DNA of 64,000 nucleotides from Phaeosaccion multiseriatum. Lineage: Eukaryota > Ochrophyta, other classes. The notes beneath the pieces were generated by a model. That model had not been told where the DNA came from and did no database searches. It saw only the letters and a program-made list of their open reading frames with translations. Numbering within the stretch: position 1 is the stretch's first letter; every line of letters begins with the position of its first letter. A program made the position numbers and the translations under genes. The stretch spans positions 5,146,001-5,210,000 of the forward strand of contig OZ218950.1 of NCBI GenBank assembly GCA_965112735.1, given 5' to 3'. Of the stretch, positions 1 through 10,361 are shown piece after piece.

Positions 1-2
1 AT

Positions 3-1065
3 TACATCAATGAGAGAAAGCGGCTGCGGCACCGGAGCAAGGCCGAGAAGCTGGCGGAGCTCAAGTACGGAGCGCAGCCCTCTCCAGCGGCTTTGAGGAA
101 GAGAGGACGGGGCGGTGGAGGGGGTGGAGACGCGTGGAGAAGACAAGAAATTTTGACGGTGCCCACCCCACAGCAGCTCCCATATTTACTCAAGAAGAAG
201 GGTATGGCTCGCTGGTGCGGCCTTCCAGAGAACTCTGGAAAGGTGCTCATGGGACTTGATGTGGGCGAAACTAAGTGAGTGCAGCAGCAGACAAGACGCC
301 CTTTGAGTAATTTCGCGGAGCCCGTGGCATTGTCGAAGCCTTCGCTACCGATGTTCCTCTTTGGTCATTCATTCATCGTATCTCAAAGAGAAACTTGCCC
401 GCCCTACAGGTTTGGAGTGGCCCTGACGGACTCTACGCGAACAGAAGTCATTCCCCTGGACCTTATCCTCCGCCGCGACAGGAAGCATAAGACAGGTATG
501 TGTCGTTTTTCCAGAGATGGGGGAGAGATGGGAAAGGCCTTGCGCTCACATTGTACGCGCTGAACCCCTCTGGCGGCAGTCCCCAAGGAGGCTGTCTCTC
601 GCAAGCTCATGGACGCCATCGAAGACAATCACGTGTGCGGCTTAGTGGTGGGCTGGCCCGTGGAGAAGAATGGTGACCCGGGGACGCAATGCATCAAGGT
701 AGGAACCTGTTCATGCGGGTTGAGGTACCGGCTCGTGGTCCGGATTGACGAACCGATGGGGTCTTACTTGCCCTTCTTGCTGCTGCTGCCCCTGCTGCTT
801 CCCCTGCACATCCTTCGCGGCAAACCTGTGGTCTTGATAGGTACTGAACTTTCTTGCCGAGATGCAGACAGTGGAGAAGCTTCCCGTACCCGTGCTTCTC
901 ATGAACGAGACAGACTCCACCATTCTGGCCAATGAGAAGATTGCAGAGCTCAAGCTCACGCGATGGCAAGACGAGATGGAGGACAAGGTGGCTGCGGCCA
1001 TTATTCTCGAGTACTTTTTGTTCTCAGAGGACGCCATGCTGTACGGGGTGTCAGAGAGGGCGTGA
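3..1065 (+). CDS. YqgF/RuvX-type putative pre-rRNA nuclease / Holliday junction resolvase-like protein (5' partial)
   Basis: Exons 3-274, 410-495, 580-698 and 841-1065; the 5' end lies outside the window. RNase H-fold nuclease of the YqgF family, which matures bacterial/organellar 16S rRNA ends or acts on DNA junctions. The family markers are visible: GLDVGETKFGVALTD (first catalytic Asp in DVG), VVGWPVEKNG (the usual VVGLP.. strand), LMNET where the family has WDER (the Glu is kept), and EDKVAAAIILEYFL (last catalytic Asp plus the AAAIIL helix). All three acidic residues therefore appear present. All introns are GT-AG and the phases agree. Residues before GLDVGE are basic and Gly-rich and could be part of an organellar leader, but the start is missing. 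It ends 92 bp from the convergent sulfotransferase gene. Confidence 0.85.
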
Positions 1066-1157
1066 GTGAGAGTGCTACTGCTGCCCGAGGGGAAGGACAC
1101 ACGCCTCACTTTCGATGAATGAAATTCTGTTGAGCAAGTGATTCGATTTTCCCGACT

Positions 1158-3704
1158 TCAGCGGCGGTCCAGGATCCTACTCATAGGCCCGAGGAAGGCC
1201 TCGTATCTCTTCCAGCGCCCCATGGCCTTGGCGTTGACCTTGCTTCTTGTCTCCACCGCACTGTTGGAGCTGACTGCCCCGAGCACAGGCGAGCGGCTGC
1301 TCTGCTCAGGCGACATGCACTCTTCCGCCCAGGGGAGGCCCAGGAACTCCAGCAGCTCAGCCGTGACCTCTCTCTGATCCCCTCCCACCAAGCGCTCGTA
1401 GCGGATCTTGAGCACGGGCAGCCCCAGCACTTCTTCCCAGTGCTGCATGAGGTCTTCCCACAGGAGATAGTGCTTGGCGATTGCTTCCTGGTCGCAGGAG
1501 AAGGCGAGTTGGGGAGAGGCGAAGGAGCGCAGAAGGACGGACAGGCAGGCATCCATAGCGTCTCTCTCGACGAAGACGAGCTTTGCGCTGGGGAGCAGCT
1601 TGGGCACCAGCCAGGCGGACAGAATGTCCAAATTGGAGTTGCTGACCACGTGCGACACCTCCTTTTCGGTCACGTTTTGGCGCAGGAAGGTCACCAGTTC
1701 CTCGGCGAAATAGTCCACCGTGGGTTGGTCCAGCCGCGTCTGCAGGTACTCCAACACTGAGAACGTCGGGGAAGGAGGTAACAAGTTGGTTCGTGGCAGT
1801 GCATAAGCGAGGACAAATGAACTGTGGGAGTGCAGAAGACGCCAGACACGCACCCACCTGGAAGGCCGTGTTGCTTGACGCCAAGGGTCTTGATGCGGCC
1901 GGCGATCTCCTGCAGCATGCTTCGCTCTCCGTTGGAGTGCACAAGAGGGTGCCTAGAGAGGATCTGCAACAGAAGGAAGGACGTCCGGCGAACCAGCGGA
2001 TGGATACGTGAGGGGTTCGTTTGAAGGATACGTGTCTGCTGAGCTTCGAGTGCCTTCAATACCTGGTCCACGAGAGTCGTTCCCGACCTGGGATAGCCCA
2101 CGGCAAACACGGGCACGAAGGGGCGGTCTGCGGCGTGCTGTGACTTGTCTCCTCCGCGGTGCGTCACTGGAGTTGTGGCGACGGGCAGCTGCTCCAGGAA
2201 GGCGGCATTGAAGCTCAGCTGGGGGAGGAGGAGGGTACAAAGTGCCGCGGGAGCGGGATGAGGAGCCGTTTTTGGTAGATTCATCCTTGTATGTCGAGCA
2301 GCAGCTCACCTTGCTCATCTCCACGTGCCCAGTGTAAGATCTCATAAAGGCGGGCAGATCCACCTTCTTGCGAGCCTTCTCGTTCATTATCTGTGCAGGG
2401 GTTGGACAGTAAAGAAAGTTAGAGCGCTTGCTTACATCTCATTTTCTCCATCCTATGACTCCCCCTTGTCCTGAATCTTGTGACTGATTGATTACTGTAC
2501 CTGTGCCGCGTGAAAGGCCTCCTCTGTCAGCTCCATCTCGTCGAGAAGCCGCACAAGGCCAGCGTAGAAAGTGGCGGCCTCAGGCCCGAGGATGTCTTCG
2601 GGGGGAGGGGGCTTCGCTAGAAAGGCGCGGACCAGGGGGAGCGCCTGTGGAAGTGTTTCCATTCAATGGGAAGTATCACCTTGTTTAGGAAAGCCGGGGC
2701 TGGAGGGGTAGTAGAGAATCCACTGAACTGAACCTGGTCTTGAAGGCCCAGGGTCGATGCATGTCTGGAGAGAAGGTAGAGAAAGTGCATGTCGTGGGCT
2801 GTGTATGGTGCTGCATGCGCGAGTCCCACGCTCAAGGCAGAGTCCACAAGGTCCTGCGAAGGCGCGTGACAGCATCAACAGCACGGGGTTGGGCACGGAC
2901 GTCACCAGAAGGTAAGCCAGGCAGTTAGTGGAGCCCTTGCTTGTGCATGGAGTCCTCACCTTGACGCGTGGCATTTGCGCTTCGTCGTCCGCCAAATCCA
3001 GCACGTCCAAGGTTACGCTTAGGACCTGTACGGCACGGCGAGATAAGAGTTCGTCCTGGATAGAGGTTGAGCATAGTCTCTTGACGTGCGCACCTGCTTG
3101 TTCAAAGGCTCCCTCCATAAAGCCTCGGCGATAACCTCGCTGCTTTGCTGCAACTGACCCCCCTCCAGGTAGAGAGCAGCTTTGTTGGCCAGGAGAGTCA
3201 CCTGCTCCTTCTCCGGGGCTCTCCTTTAGGGCAAGAAACGAGGCCGCGCGTTCAGCCAGGACGAGACAATAGATGTGGCTTCAAGGGCTTAGACAGCATT
3301 TACCCGATTGCGAGTTGGTAGAGCGTGATCGCTTCGTCGAGTCGGCCTTCCTGAGCAAAGTCAAAGGCCAACTCCTGCGCTTGCATCCACGACTTGATCT
3401 CCAAGGCATGCCGATGACCTCTTGGGGTTTTGGTCGTCTCCGATTGGTCCGACCTGGGGGAGCGCTCTCTCTGCTGCTGCTGCTGCTCACCAGCAAGAGC
3501 TTGGGGTGCTGGTTGGACCAGCTTTGAAAGGAGAACCCCTCCCGCTAAGGCAACCAAGCCGAGAGCGGACCACCGACACCAAGAAAAAGGGCCTCGGGGG
3601 GGCTGTTGCCTCTGCTCCTTCTCCCCCCTCTCGCCCTCCCTCCTTCTTACGCGCTTCTTGCCTTTGGCTTTACTACTAGCACTCCCTTCTTTGGTGTTCG
3701 TCAT
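1158..3704 (-). CDS. TPR-containing sulfotransferase, single-pass type II membrane protein
   Basis: Exons (minus) 3704-3304, 3223-3094, 3055-2960, 2853-2680, 2644-2501, 2390-2310, 2218-2063, 1963-1858 and 1756-1158; total 1887 nt, 628 aa, all phases consistent. It transfers sulfate from PAPS, probably in the Golgi lumen. A basic N-terminus is followed by one hydrophobic helix (about residues 46-63, WSALGLVALAGGVLL). Then come TPR-like helices (LAFDFAQEGRLDEAITLYQLAIG and LLANKAALYLEGGQLQQSSEV). The sulfotransferase domain carries the PAPS 5'-phosphosulfate loop GYPRSGTTLV (about 382-391), and RDAMDACLSVLLRSFASP fits the 3'-phosphate site. The TPR-sulfotransferase order is known from bacteria and algae. 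The intron after TTLVDQ is needed: without it a 33-residue stretch would interrupt the conserved TTLVDQ-ILSRHPLVHSNGE block. The start is the first ATG; an in-frame GTG upstream is not used. Confidence 0.88.
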
Positions 3705-4278
3705 GCGGTACCCTTCGTATTCACCGTGCGCCAAGATCGATAGATCGCGCAGTGGATCCCCGTCGGAGAGGCCAACCGCCAGTTTCAGTTTCAGCTGGAG
3801 ATCATTTTTCCCCCATCCCCCACCCCTGACAACCTGATGCACTATCCGGGCCCCTGGGGGCCGGATAGCGCGCTATCGAGAATGTGGGCGATAGTGCGTC
3901 AGGGGTCGAGTGCACCTCAATACCTCAAAACGATTGTAGCGTGTCAGGGGTTGAGGGTGGGTGAGTGAGCGAGTGAGTGGAAGAGAAGGCATCACCTACC
4001 ACAGGACCAGAGTCACAGACAAGTAAGCTCTGCACCACCTTTCCAGTTTGGCAGCTAACCTCTTACGGTCGGTGCCAGTGGTCGGGTGTTGCCTACACGT
4101 GGGCCACTGGCATTCGTAATAAGTGGGTGATTGAGTGAGAGAGGGAGGAGCGAGGGAGGGCGCCCTCCTTCCTTCCCTACATCGCCACCTCCCTCTCTCG
4201 CTCCCTCACTCACTCACGCATCTCGCTTCCTTCGTTGCTTCATGAGACAGCAATGAGAAACAAGTGAGTGCTCGTTCC
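3705..4278. other. Intergenic: inverted-repeat element plus palindromic GA/CT-rich tract
   Basis: No gene. This 574-bp spacer separates two minus-strand genes. It holds the short TIR element and solo end listed separately (3822-3953). A 9-bp stem follows, TGCCAGTGG...CCACTGGCA (about 4073-4115). A GA-rich block faces a CT-rich block across the perfect palindrome GGAGGGCGCCCTCC (about 4154-4167), so the transcript of either strand could fold into a long imperfect hairpin. It must include the DRG2 3' flank and the sulfotransferase promoter, but I see no clear promoter motif. Confidence 0.5.
3822..3953. repeat. TIR element copy 1 with an extra right end
   Basis: The core GGATAGCGCGCTATCG is palindromic. 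The right end reads gatagtgcgtcaggggtcga and the left end acccctgac...gcactatc, the inverse with a short insertion. A second right-hand end (tgtagcgtgtcaggggttga) follows at about 3934-3953. It belongs to the family best preserved at 58386-58755. Confidence 0.65.
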
Positions 4279-5943
4279 TTATGTCTTTAGCGGTTTCTTT
4301 TTCCTCCTCTCAGCCAGCTTGTCCTTGGCCGCTTGCGCCTTGGCCCCGTAGTTCTTGTCCTTCTGCTGCTGCGCCAGAGTCATGGCCACCACCTGGATCA
4401 CGTCCTCGTCCATCATAACGTGCGTTAGGCCCACTCGCTGCGGAGAGTGCTTGGTGCTCCGGCCCCACACCAGGGCGTAGTTGAAGGCGCTGAGCATCTC
4501 CTTGCTCACGTGCTCGCAAGCCGCCTTGACAGTAAGGCCACTCCTCTCCGTGGACAGCACCACCGGCTCCTCGAAGCTTGGCGGGGCGCCCTTCTTCTTT
4601 GTGAATATCCGCACTAGCCCCATGTAGTCCCACATCTTGGCGAGTAGTCTGTCAAGGTTTAGCTTCATGTGCACGCTGACTACGGTGCTATCCGGCTCTC
4701 TAGCCAGCTTGTCCATATCCTCCACCGTAATCATATCCACCTTGTTGTACACATAGAGGCACCGAATATACTTGCGATTGCCCTGGATCACGTCCACGAG
4801 CTCGTCGCTGTCAATGTCCTCTCGGATGAGTAGCTCGCAGTTGTGCACCTTGTACTCCTGCAGGACCCTCTTGACGGTGTTGGCCGGGTCATCCCCCAGT
4901 TTGGTCAGGGGGATACTGGAATTGAACTTGACCCCACCGGCCATCTTTTTCACAAAGGTCACATTCGGTGGCCGCTTGTTGAGCCGAAGGCCAACTGTCT
5001 CTAACTCTCGCTCTAAGATGGCCCGGTGGTTGTTCTTGCTGCCCTCCTTGGCCGCATCCAGCACCATGAGAATGAGGTCGGAGGACCTTGCCACCGCGAT
5101 TACTTCCCTCCCCCGCCCCTTGCCATATGCAGCTCCTTCGATGATTCCGGGTAAATCCAGCAGCTGGATGCGCGTGTCATTGTACAAAATATTTCCAGGG
5201 ATACCTGTGTGTGTGGGAGGGAGGGGTGCGGGGCTCTGAGTCAAACACCGATTCGACGCTGCTGTGAGTCCATTCATGAGCCATGTACGCGCCTCGCAGA
5301 GGGCCCGAGGATGAACATACATGTGAGGGTTGTGAATTCGTAGCCCGCTGCTGTGGACTCTGTTTCCGTGAGCTCCGAGAGAAGCGTGGACTTGCCCACC
5401 GAGGGAAAGCCAATCATCGCCACTCGACCGTCGCCGCTCCGTGACACCGCAAACCCCTGTAGGTAGGGATTAAAGTGCAGAGCCGTGGAAGACACATGAG
5501 CACTTGCCACTTCCAGAACAACCAAAGGAGCAACTCCATCTCTACTCCCAAGCTCTCCGAGTCGGAGGACGACGATCGTTCTGTTCGCCCCCCCCTCGCA
5601 CAACAAAACCCCGCTAAAAGCCTTTCGGCGCTCACTTATGTTGAGTAACAACTAGCCAATCTCCCTTCCCCCCTGCGGTCCACGCACCTCTCCGCCCCCT
5701 CCGCCCCCTGACGGAGCTACAAGCAACTCGTTTCTGAGCTTGGCTAAGCGGGCCTTGAGCATGCCCAGATGACCCTCTGTGGCCTTGTTCTTTTGCGTCC
5801 TGCATCCAGCAGAGCAATAGAGTGTTGACAGGAGAGGGAGGGTTATCAGCGCCGTGTATATGACTCCCCTTGCCCTTGAGCTGAGAAAATCCTTACCTCG
5901 ACATCTCCGTCTCAATCTCCTTGATGCGCTCGAGGATCCCCAT
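4279..5943 (-). CDS. DRG2: Developmentally regulated GTP-binding protein 2 (DRG2-type OBG GTPase)
   Basis: Exons (minus) 5943-5897, 5799-5688, 5456-5321 and 5204-4279; 1221 nt, 406 aa. Cytosolic GTPase of the OBG-HflX superfamily that associates with translating ribosomes through a DFRP partner. The N-terminus [28 protein letters not shown] is characteristic of DRG2, which decides the start. G1 is GFPSVGKST (about 68-76), followed by the switch EFTTLTCIPG, G3 [10 protein letters not shown] and G4 NKVD. A TGS-like C-terminus contains [22 protein letters not shown]2-specific segments ([29 protein letters not shown]) exclude DRG1. It is about 40 residues longer than animal DRG2, mainly through a Gly-rich insert before G1 and a basic tail ([20 protein letters not shown]). 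The codon for Cys in LTCIPG is split by an intron, and both halves are seen. Confidence 0.95.
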
Positions 5944-6327
5944 CCTGGCCGCCACGAATTGAAAGCAGCGGAGGGCCTACAATGAGGATCTGTCGTGAGA
6001 GAGGATATGGTGGATCTGATCTGTCCTGAGGAAGAGGCTCCTTCGGCATAAGAGTAATCAATTTGTAGGCATACGGGCCCTCCCTTGGTTGGCCTGTCAA
6101 TCACAGGCCGACCCTCTCCGCAAAAAAAATAGGCCCCTCCCTCGCACTTGCGGCTTCGGGAGGTCAAGAGAGGTCTTGCTCTTGACCTCTTCTCGCCCAC
6201 CTACTTTGAGCATACAACCGAATAAAAGAGAGCTGAAAAAGTCACCGCCGTGGGGAGGGTGTTGGGGAGGAGGGCCAAAAGGGAGGGGAGGTGATCGCCG
6301 GTTAGGCCCTGACCCGCCGCAGCAGAA
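5944..6327. promoter_or_regulatory. Divergent intergenic region DRG2 / ankyrin protein
   Basis: 384 bp between two divergent starts, so it must hold both promoters. It contains a pyrimidine-rich then G-rich tract just before the plus-strand ATG. No TATA box or other named element is clear. Inference from gene orientation only. Confidence 0.4.
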
Positions 6328-8133
6328 ATGGCCACTATGGACCCATTCAAAGCGGCCCAGCAGGCGGACCCGAAGGCGATAAAGGCGTACCTGTCTGCAG
6401 GAGGCTCCATCCTCGTCGGGGACCCCGAGTACGGAGCATTTCCTATCCACTGGGCTTGCCTGAGGAGCCGCTTGGAGACAGTTAAGCTGCTTCTGGAGGT
6501 GGGAGGGGCGAAGACGCTGGAAGCTCGGACCTTTACCGAGGGAACGCCTCTTGTGTGGGCGTGCATGGGCGGCGATGGAGATGATGCCAAGGACATCAGC
6601 AGAAGCAGCAGAAGCAGGAACAATCGGGGGGTGGTTGACTACCTGCTCTGGGCTGGCGCGAATCATGCAGCGACTACCAAAGGAGGAGGGACTGCGCTTC
6701 ATCACGCGGCCTCTTACGGTCACCCTGGGGCGGTGGCGTCCCTTCTGCAAGCAGGGGCGGACTGCTTCGCCCTCGACTGTCGTGGAGACGGACCAGGGGA
6801 CTACTTTGACGAATCGGTGGGGACGAGCACCAAAGCACACATAATAGGCATGATTGAAGAGGCTCAGCAGGAGCAGCAGGCCACGCGTGATTGGCTGCGA
6901 GGTAGAGGACCCGTGCCCGTGCTGCCGGGAGGGAAGAAGGGGGGGGTGCCGGAGATGACGGGGGAGAGGGGAGGGGGCTCTTCGTCGACACTCAGTTCCT
7001 TGGCCTCCTCGTCTTCCAGTGCTCCAGCAGCAGTATCAACAGCAGGCGATGGCCAGGAGCAAACGCAGCAGCAACAAGGGCGTAGGAGGACTTTCGGTCA
7101 AGGGACGGCGGGGACAGATGCGGCCGATGGTTTGCTCGCGTCTCTGTCTCTGTCCGGCCGTAATCCCTTCAACCCCGTCAGAGCTTCCAATCCCTTCGTT
7201 GTCCCCGAGGGGGGGGATCGTGCAGGCAGCCCCAGCAGCAGCCTCGGCAGCAGTGTAGAGAGCGTGGTGGGAAGCTCAATGAGAGGAGGTGCGGGGGGGG
7301 GGCGCCTCTGTGGAAGGAGTGGTCCGGACGGCGGGACTAGTGTGTGCACTACACCCCCGGCTTCTGTCACTCCCGACAACTCTTCCGAATGCTCCCCACA
7401 ACCAGGCCCCAAGCTTGCAGAGAGGATGAAGGCGGTAGACACAGAGCAAGAGGGTGGTCTACCCGCGGCAAAAGAGCAAGAGCCAGGACATGGTGTGGAT
7501 TTGGGGAACATGTGGAAGGCCTCGGAGGAACAGGACGAGGCCACGCGCCAAGCCCTACACTCCGTGCGGGAGAAGGACGAGGCCATAGCTGCTTTGCAGG
7601 CGGACAGGGAGGGCGCTCTGGACAAGCTGTTCTCCCACTGGGGCAGCTCTGAAGCGGCACTGCGCCACCTGGTGCAGGGAATGGCCACGCGCTGCGAGAT
7701 GCTGCAGAGCGAGCTGTCGGCCAGGAACAGGCAAGTCGCGCATCTGAAGGAGAGGCTTGCAGTGTTTGAGGCACGCACGGATGAGGAGGAGGGGGAGGAG
7801 GGCGAGGAGGAGGCCTTACCGTGGCTCGGTGATGCTGGTGGTGGTGCCTGCGGTGAGGCGAGGAAAGGAGCACGAGGAGAGCCCGACGATTGCCCATCAA
7901 AGAGTTGGCAGCGCAGCGAAGGGGGTCTTTGGCCCCTGCAGGATACAGACGACCCGAGAGGGGACGTGGAGGGATGTGGAGAAGACGTGCCGCAGCAGGA
8001 GGGGCAGCTTCAGCGCCAGCATGCAGGAAGTGGTCAAGAGAGGCAGCAAGAGGGGCAGGACCAGGGGAAGCATACGGGAAGTGGCCTAGAGAGCCTGCCC
8101 ATGTTTTACCAAATGCTGGCCAAGTCGAGATGA
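6328..8133 (+). CDS. Ankyrin-repeat protein with low-complexity middle and C-terminal coiled coil
   Basis: Single exon, 601 aa, which is unusual in this intron-rich window. Three or four ankyrin repeats lie at about residues 5-170: FPIHWACLRSRLETVKLLLEVGG, GTPLVWACMGGD, VVDYLLWAGANHAATTKGGGTALHHAASYGHPGAVASLLQAGAD. A Ser/Gly/Gln-rich segment of about 200 residues follows. A predicted coiled coil (about 395-480, EEQDEATRQALHSVREKDEAIAALQ...LQSELSARNRQVAHLKERLAVFEA) ends in an acidic EEEGEEGEEE run and a Gln/Gly-rich tail. There is no signal peptide or membrane helix, so it is probably a soluble scaffold. The partner cannot be told. The start is the first in-frame ATG, shortly after a stop. Confidence 0.85.
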   Translation: MATMDPFKAAQQADPKAIKAYLSAGGSILVGDPEYGAFPIHWACLRSRLETVKLLLEVGGAKTLEARTFTEGTPLVWACMGGDGDDAKDISRSSRSRNNRGVVDYLLWAGANHAATTKGGGTALHHAASYGHPGAVASLLQAGADCFALDCRGDGPGDYFDESVGTSTKAHIIGMIEEAQQEQQATRDWLRGRGPVPVLPGGKKGGVPEMTGERGGGSSSTLSSLASSSSSAPAAVSTAGDGQEQTQQQQGRRRTFGQGTAGTDAADGLLASLSLSGRNPFNPVRASNPFVVPEGGDRAGSPSSSLGSSVESVVGSSMRGGAGGGRLCGRSGPDGGTSVCTTPPASVTPDNSSECSPQPGPKLAERMKAVDTEQEGGLPAAKEQEPGHGVDLGNMWKASEEQDEATRQALHSVREKDEAIAALQADREGALDKLFSHWGSSEAALRHLVQGMATRCEMLQSELSARNRQVAHLKERLAVFEARTDEEEGEEGEEEALPWLGDAGGGACGEARKGARGEPDDCPSKSWQRSEGGLWPLQDTDDPRGDVEGCGEDVPQQEGQLQRQHAGSGQERQQEGQDQGKHTGSGLESLPMFYQMLAKSR

Positions 8134-8965
8134 AAGAAGCTCGTTTTCACCGCCTTCGCTTCGCCCCATGGGAATGAGTTCTGAGCTGCTCACAGGAGGC
8201 GTAGTAGGTTATGGACATACATGCATGCATACACACACGCAAGTGTGATGGTTTTTTGGACGTACACACTTTTCCCCGCCTTCGCCCTTTGGGATTAGTT
8301 TCTGAGCTCAAGCACTAAGGGTAGTAAGCAAGGTTATCGTAGACCAATAGGTACATATATATATATACAATACAGACACACGCAAGTGTGATGGTTTATT
8401 AATTTTAAAATTAATAATCGCACACGAATGTAACTTTGAGACACCCGCGAGGGATGTTACCCGAACTCTCTACGTAGAGTAAGTAGTGCCTTGAAGGGGA
8501 CGTTAACACGGCCTGTACGCGGCACGTGGCTTGAGCGAGGGCCTGAGAGGAGGAGGCTGAGGCTCCCTCGTCCTTGCACCTCTCCGTGTTCGTGCCTTCC
8601 GTCGCCTACGCTAACTTCCCATCGATGGAGCCAAACCTGCCTGCGGCTCGCCTGGGCGTACTTCCTTCTTTCTGCCTGTGTGTAAAGCATGGCTGCCAAT
8701 CGAAAGGGGGGAATCAAATTCCCGCGCTGGTGGTTCACAGGGTATTGCGGTGTGTGGGGCGTATCCATCGAAGGCTGTGTCGCTCCCTCAGACCGTCCTC
8801 TGCGCCACTGCCCACAAGACGTGCACGCCCCCCCTGGGTATGTACCCCCCTCTAACCTGACCTCGAGGTCTGAGCTCTTGCGCACCCGGTCTGTAGCGAA
8901 GGGCTGAACGGGGGTGTGCTTGGCGGGAGGCCCATGCGGGTGCCTCCCAAAGTGATTCACAAAGC
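8134..8965. repeat. Intergenic with a diverged ~130-bp tandem duplication
   Basis: 3' flanks of two convergent genes. Two diverged copies lie next to each other (about 8140-8255 and 8270-8400). Both carry the series cgcctt/cgcc, 'gag/agtttctgagct', 'gtagtaRg' and end in acacacgcaagtgtgatggttt. The second copy holds a TA microsatellite (tatatatatata). The rest, 8401-8965, shows nothing I can name; a minus-strand open frame there starts with GTG and matches no family I know. Confidence 0.6.
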
Positions 8966-9855
8966 TTACTCCTCGCTCGTCTCGTCGCCTTTCGCATCCG
9001 ACGCGTTCTTCTCCTCCAGTTGCTGCTCCAGCACCTTGACATAGCCAGCCGGATCGTTCTTCATGTATGCCTCACGTTGCACACTCATGCTGGCCTCCTT
9101 CAGGGCAGCTTTGATTTTGTCCGTCATGAGCGCTTCGTCGTACTGCACGTTCCACGCCTCCGTGTTCATTCCGAGCTTGAGCTGGTCACAAAACGGTTCA
9201 GTGAGGGGGGTGCAATGCGAGCACACGACGTTTTCTTTCTTCCTCTCACCTTGACTCCTGGACCGACTGGATACGAGCAGCAAGAAAGCACAAAGCCCTT
9301 TTGCTTCGCTTCCTGTGAGCGCGAGAGGCGGTGCGACGAAGAACAAGCACGTCAAGAGGGGGCTCTGGTGGCAATTCACACAACGTGGGGCCTAGCGTAC
9401 CTCGCAAAGGAAGGTATCCGAGCTCCTTTCCCCATTACGTTGCTTCAAGTACGACACCAAGTTATCCGTTGACCCTGTGTCTGGAAGCGGAGACGAAAGA
9501 CGGGGAGTGAGTGTCTCCATCTCGATCTCATGATATTTTGGGGCTTACCAAGCTGCGCCGAGCACGTCAAGCAATTCCCGCGAAGGCACTCGTGAGGAGG
9601 CCTTATGCCACTCGCCTCCGCCGCCACCAAGATGGAGTCTCCCGGCTGCACGGTGATTTTCTTCTTCTCCCCCCACATGTCCACCTCCACATCCCAAGCC
9701 ATCATGTCCCCAAAGCCTGGCGTGTGTTGACAAAGTGAGGTGCCAACCCTCCTCCCACCCGCAGCATGTCCCGGCGTTGAGAGTGCGACAAAAGCGGCTC
9801 CTTGGACCACCATGCAAAGGAGACCTGCGCAAACCAAGGCCACCCTCGCTCCCAT
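8966..9855 (-). CDS. Plant-type [2Fe-2S] ferredoxin-like protein, plastid targeted, with C-terminal extension
   Basis: Exons (minus) 9855-9549, 9480-9401, 9312-9250 and 9181-8966; 666 nt, 221 aa. Electron carrier of the PetF fold. The N-terminus MGARVALVCAGLLCMVVQGAAFVAL is a signal peptide ending at an Ala-Phe boundary, the heterokont plastid signal. The ferredoxin core is VEVDMWGEKKKITVQPGDSILVAAEASG, then the cluster loop HECLRGNCLTC (C-x4-C-x2-C, about residues 90-98), and the fourth ligand in GFVLSCCSYPVGPGVK. The exon joins rebuild this Cys spacing, which supports the model. After the core there is a 71-residue tail (exon 4: MNTEAWNVQYDEALMTDKIK... to ETSEE) that ordinary PetF lacks. 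It looks helical and acidic. The start is the ATG at 9855; an upstream in-frame TTG is ignored. Confidence 0.9.
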
Positions 9856-10361
9856 CCTGTTATGCTTCAATCTTCGGGCGCAAATAGCTTAAGGTTAAGA
9901 AACATGAATAGATGGTTCTGTAAGGAGTATTGCAGCAGCTGGAGGGAGAAGAGAGAGGGAAAGAGGAAGAAGGGGGTGAGAGGGGGGGGGGGAAGGGGAA
10001 GACATCCAGAGGAATCCTTAGAAACTGAAACTGAAAATGATGCGGGTGTTGCCCCTCCGCGCAAAGGGCGTGAGGAGGGACAGGCTGGCCGCCCAAGAAG
10101 GTGGGCTACCTTCCTTCCTTTGGCAAAATGACACAGCTGACGAATTCTTTTCTTTTCTTTTGGGGGGCGAGACTCTACACACATTGGGTGGGACCTGGCG
10201 CGTTCTCTCTGCCTACTGTCGTGGCTCGACCGTCTCCTCTATTTCCTCTCTTACCACCGGAACTATATCACATCTCGCACGCCTTCCACCAGTCGCCTGC
10301 CCGAGCCTTAAACGTTTCGCGTCGTGCTCCCTCTCTGTGCCTACACCACAAATCTCACACA
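9856..10361. other. Intergenic, purine-rich, no gene seen
   Basis: 506 bp between two minus-strand genes. It must carry the ferredoxin promoter and the proteasome gene's 3' end. It contains a GA/poly-G tract (about 9945-10000) and a short (TTTTC) run near 10148. No conserved open frame. Confidence 0.4.

Noticed and set aside
4070-4215. Possible structured RNA gene (hairpins)
   Set aside because: The stems are short or purine/pyrimidine low complexity; no match to a known RNA family by eye.
8457-8960. 167-codon open frame on the minus strand next to the ferredoxin 3' end
   Set aside because: It starts with GTG, has no family features or codon pattern, and overlaps the expected ferredoxin 3' UTR.
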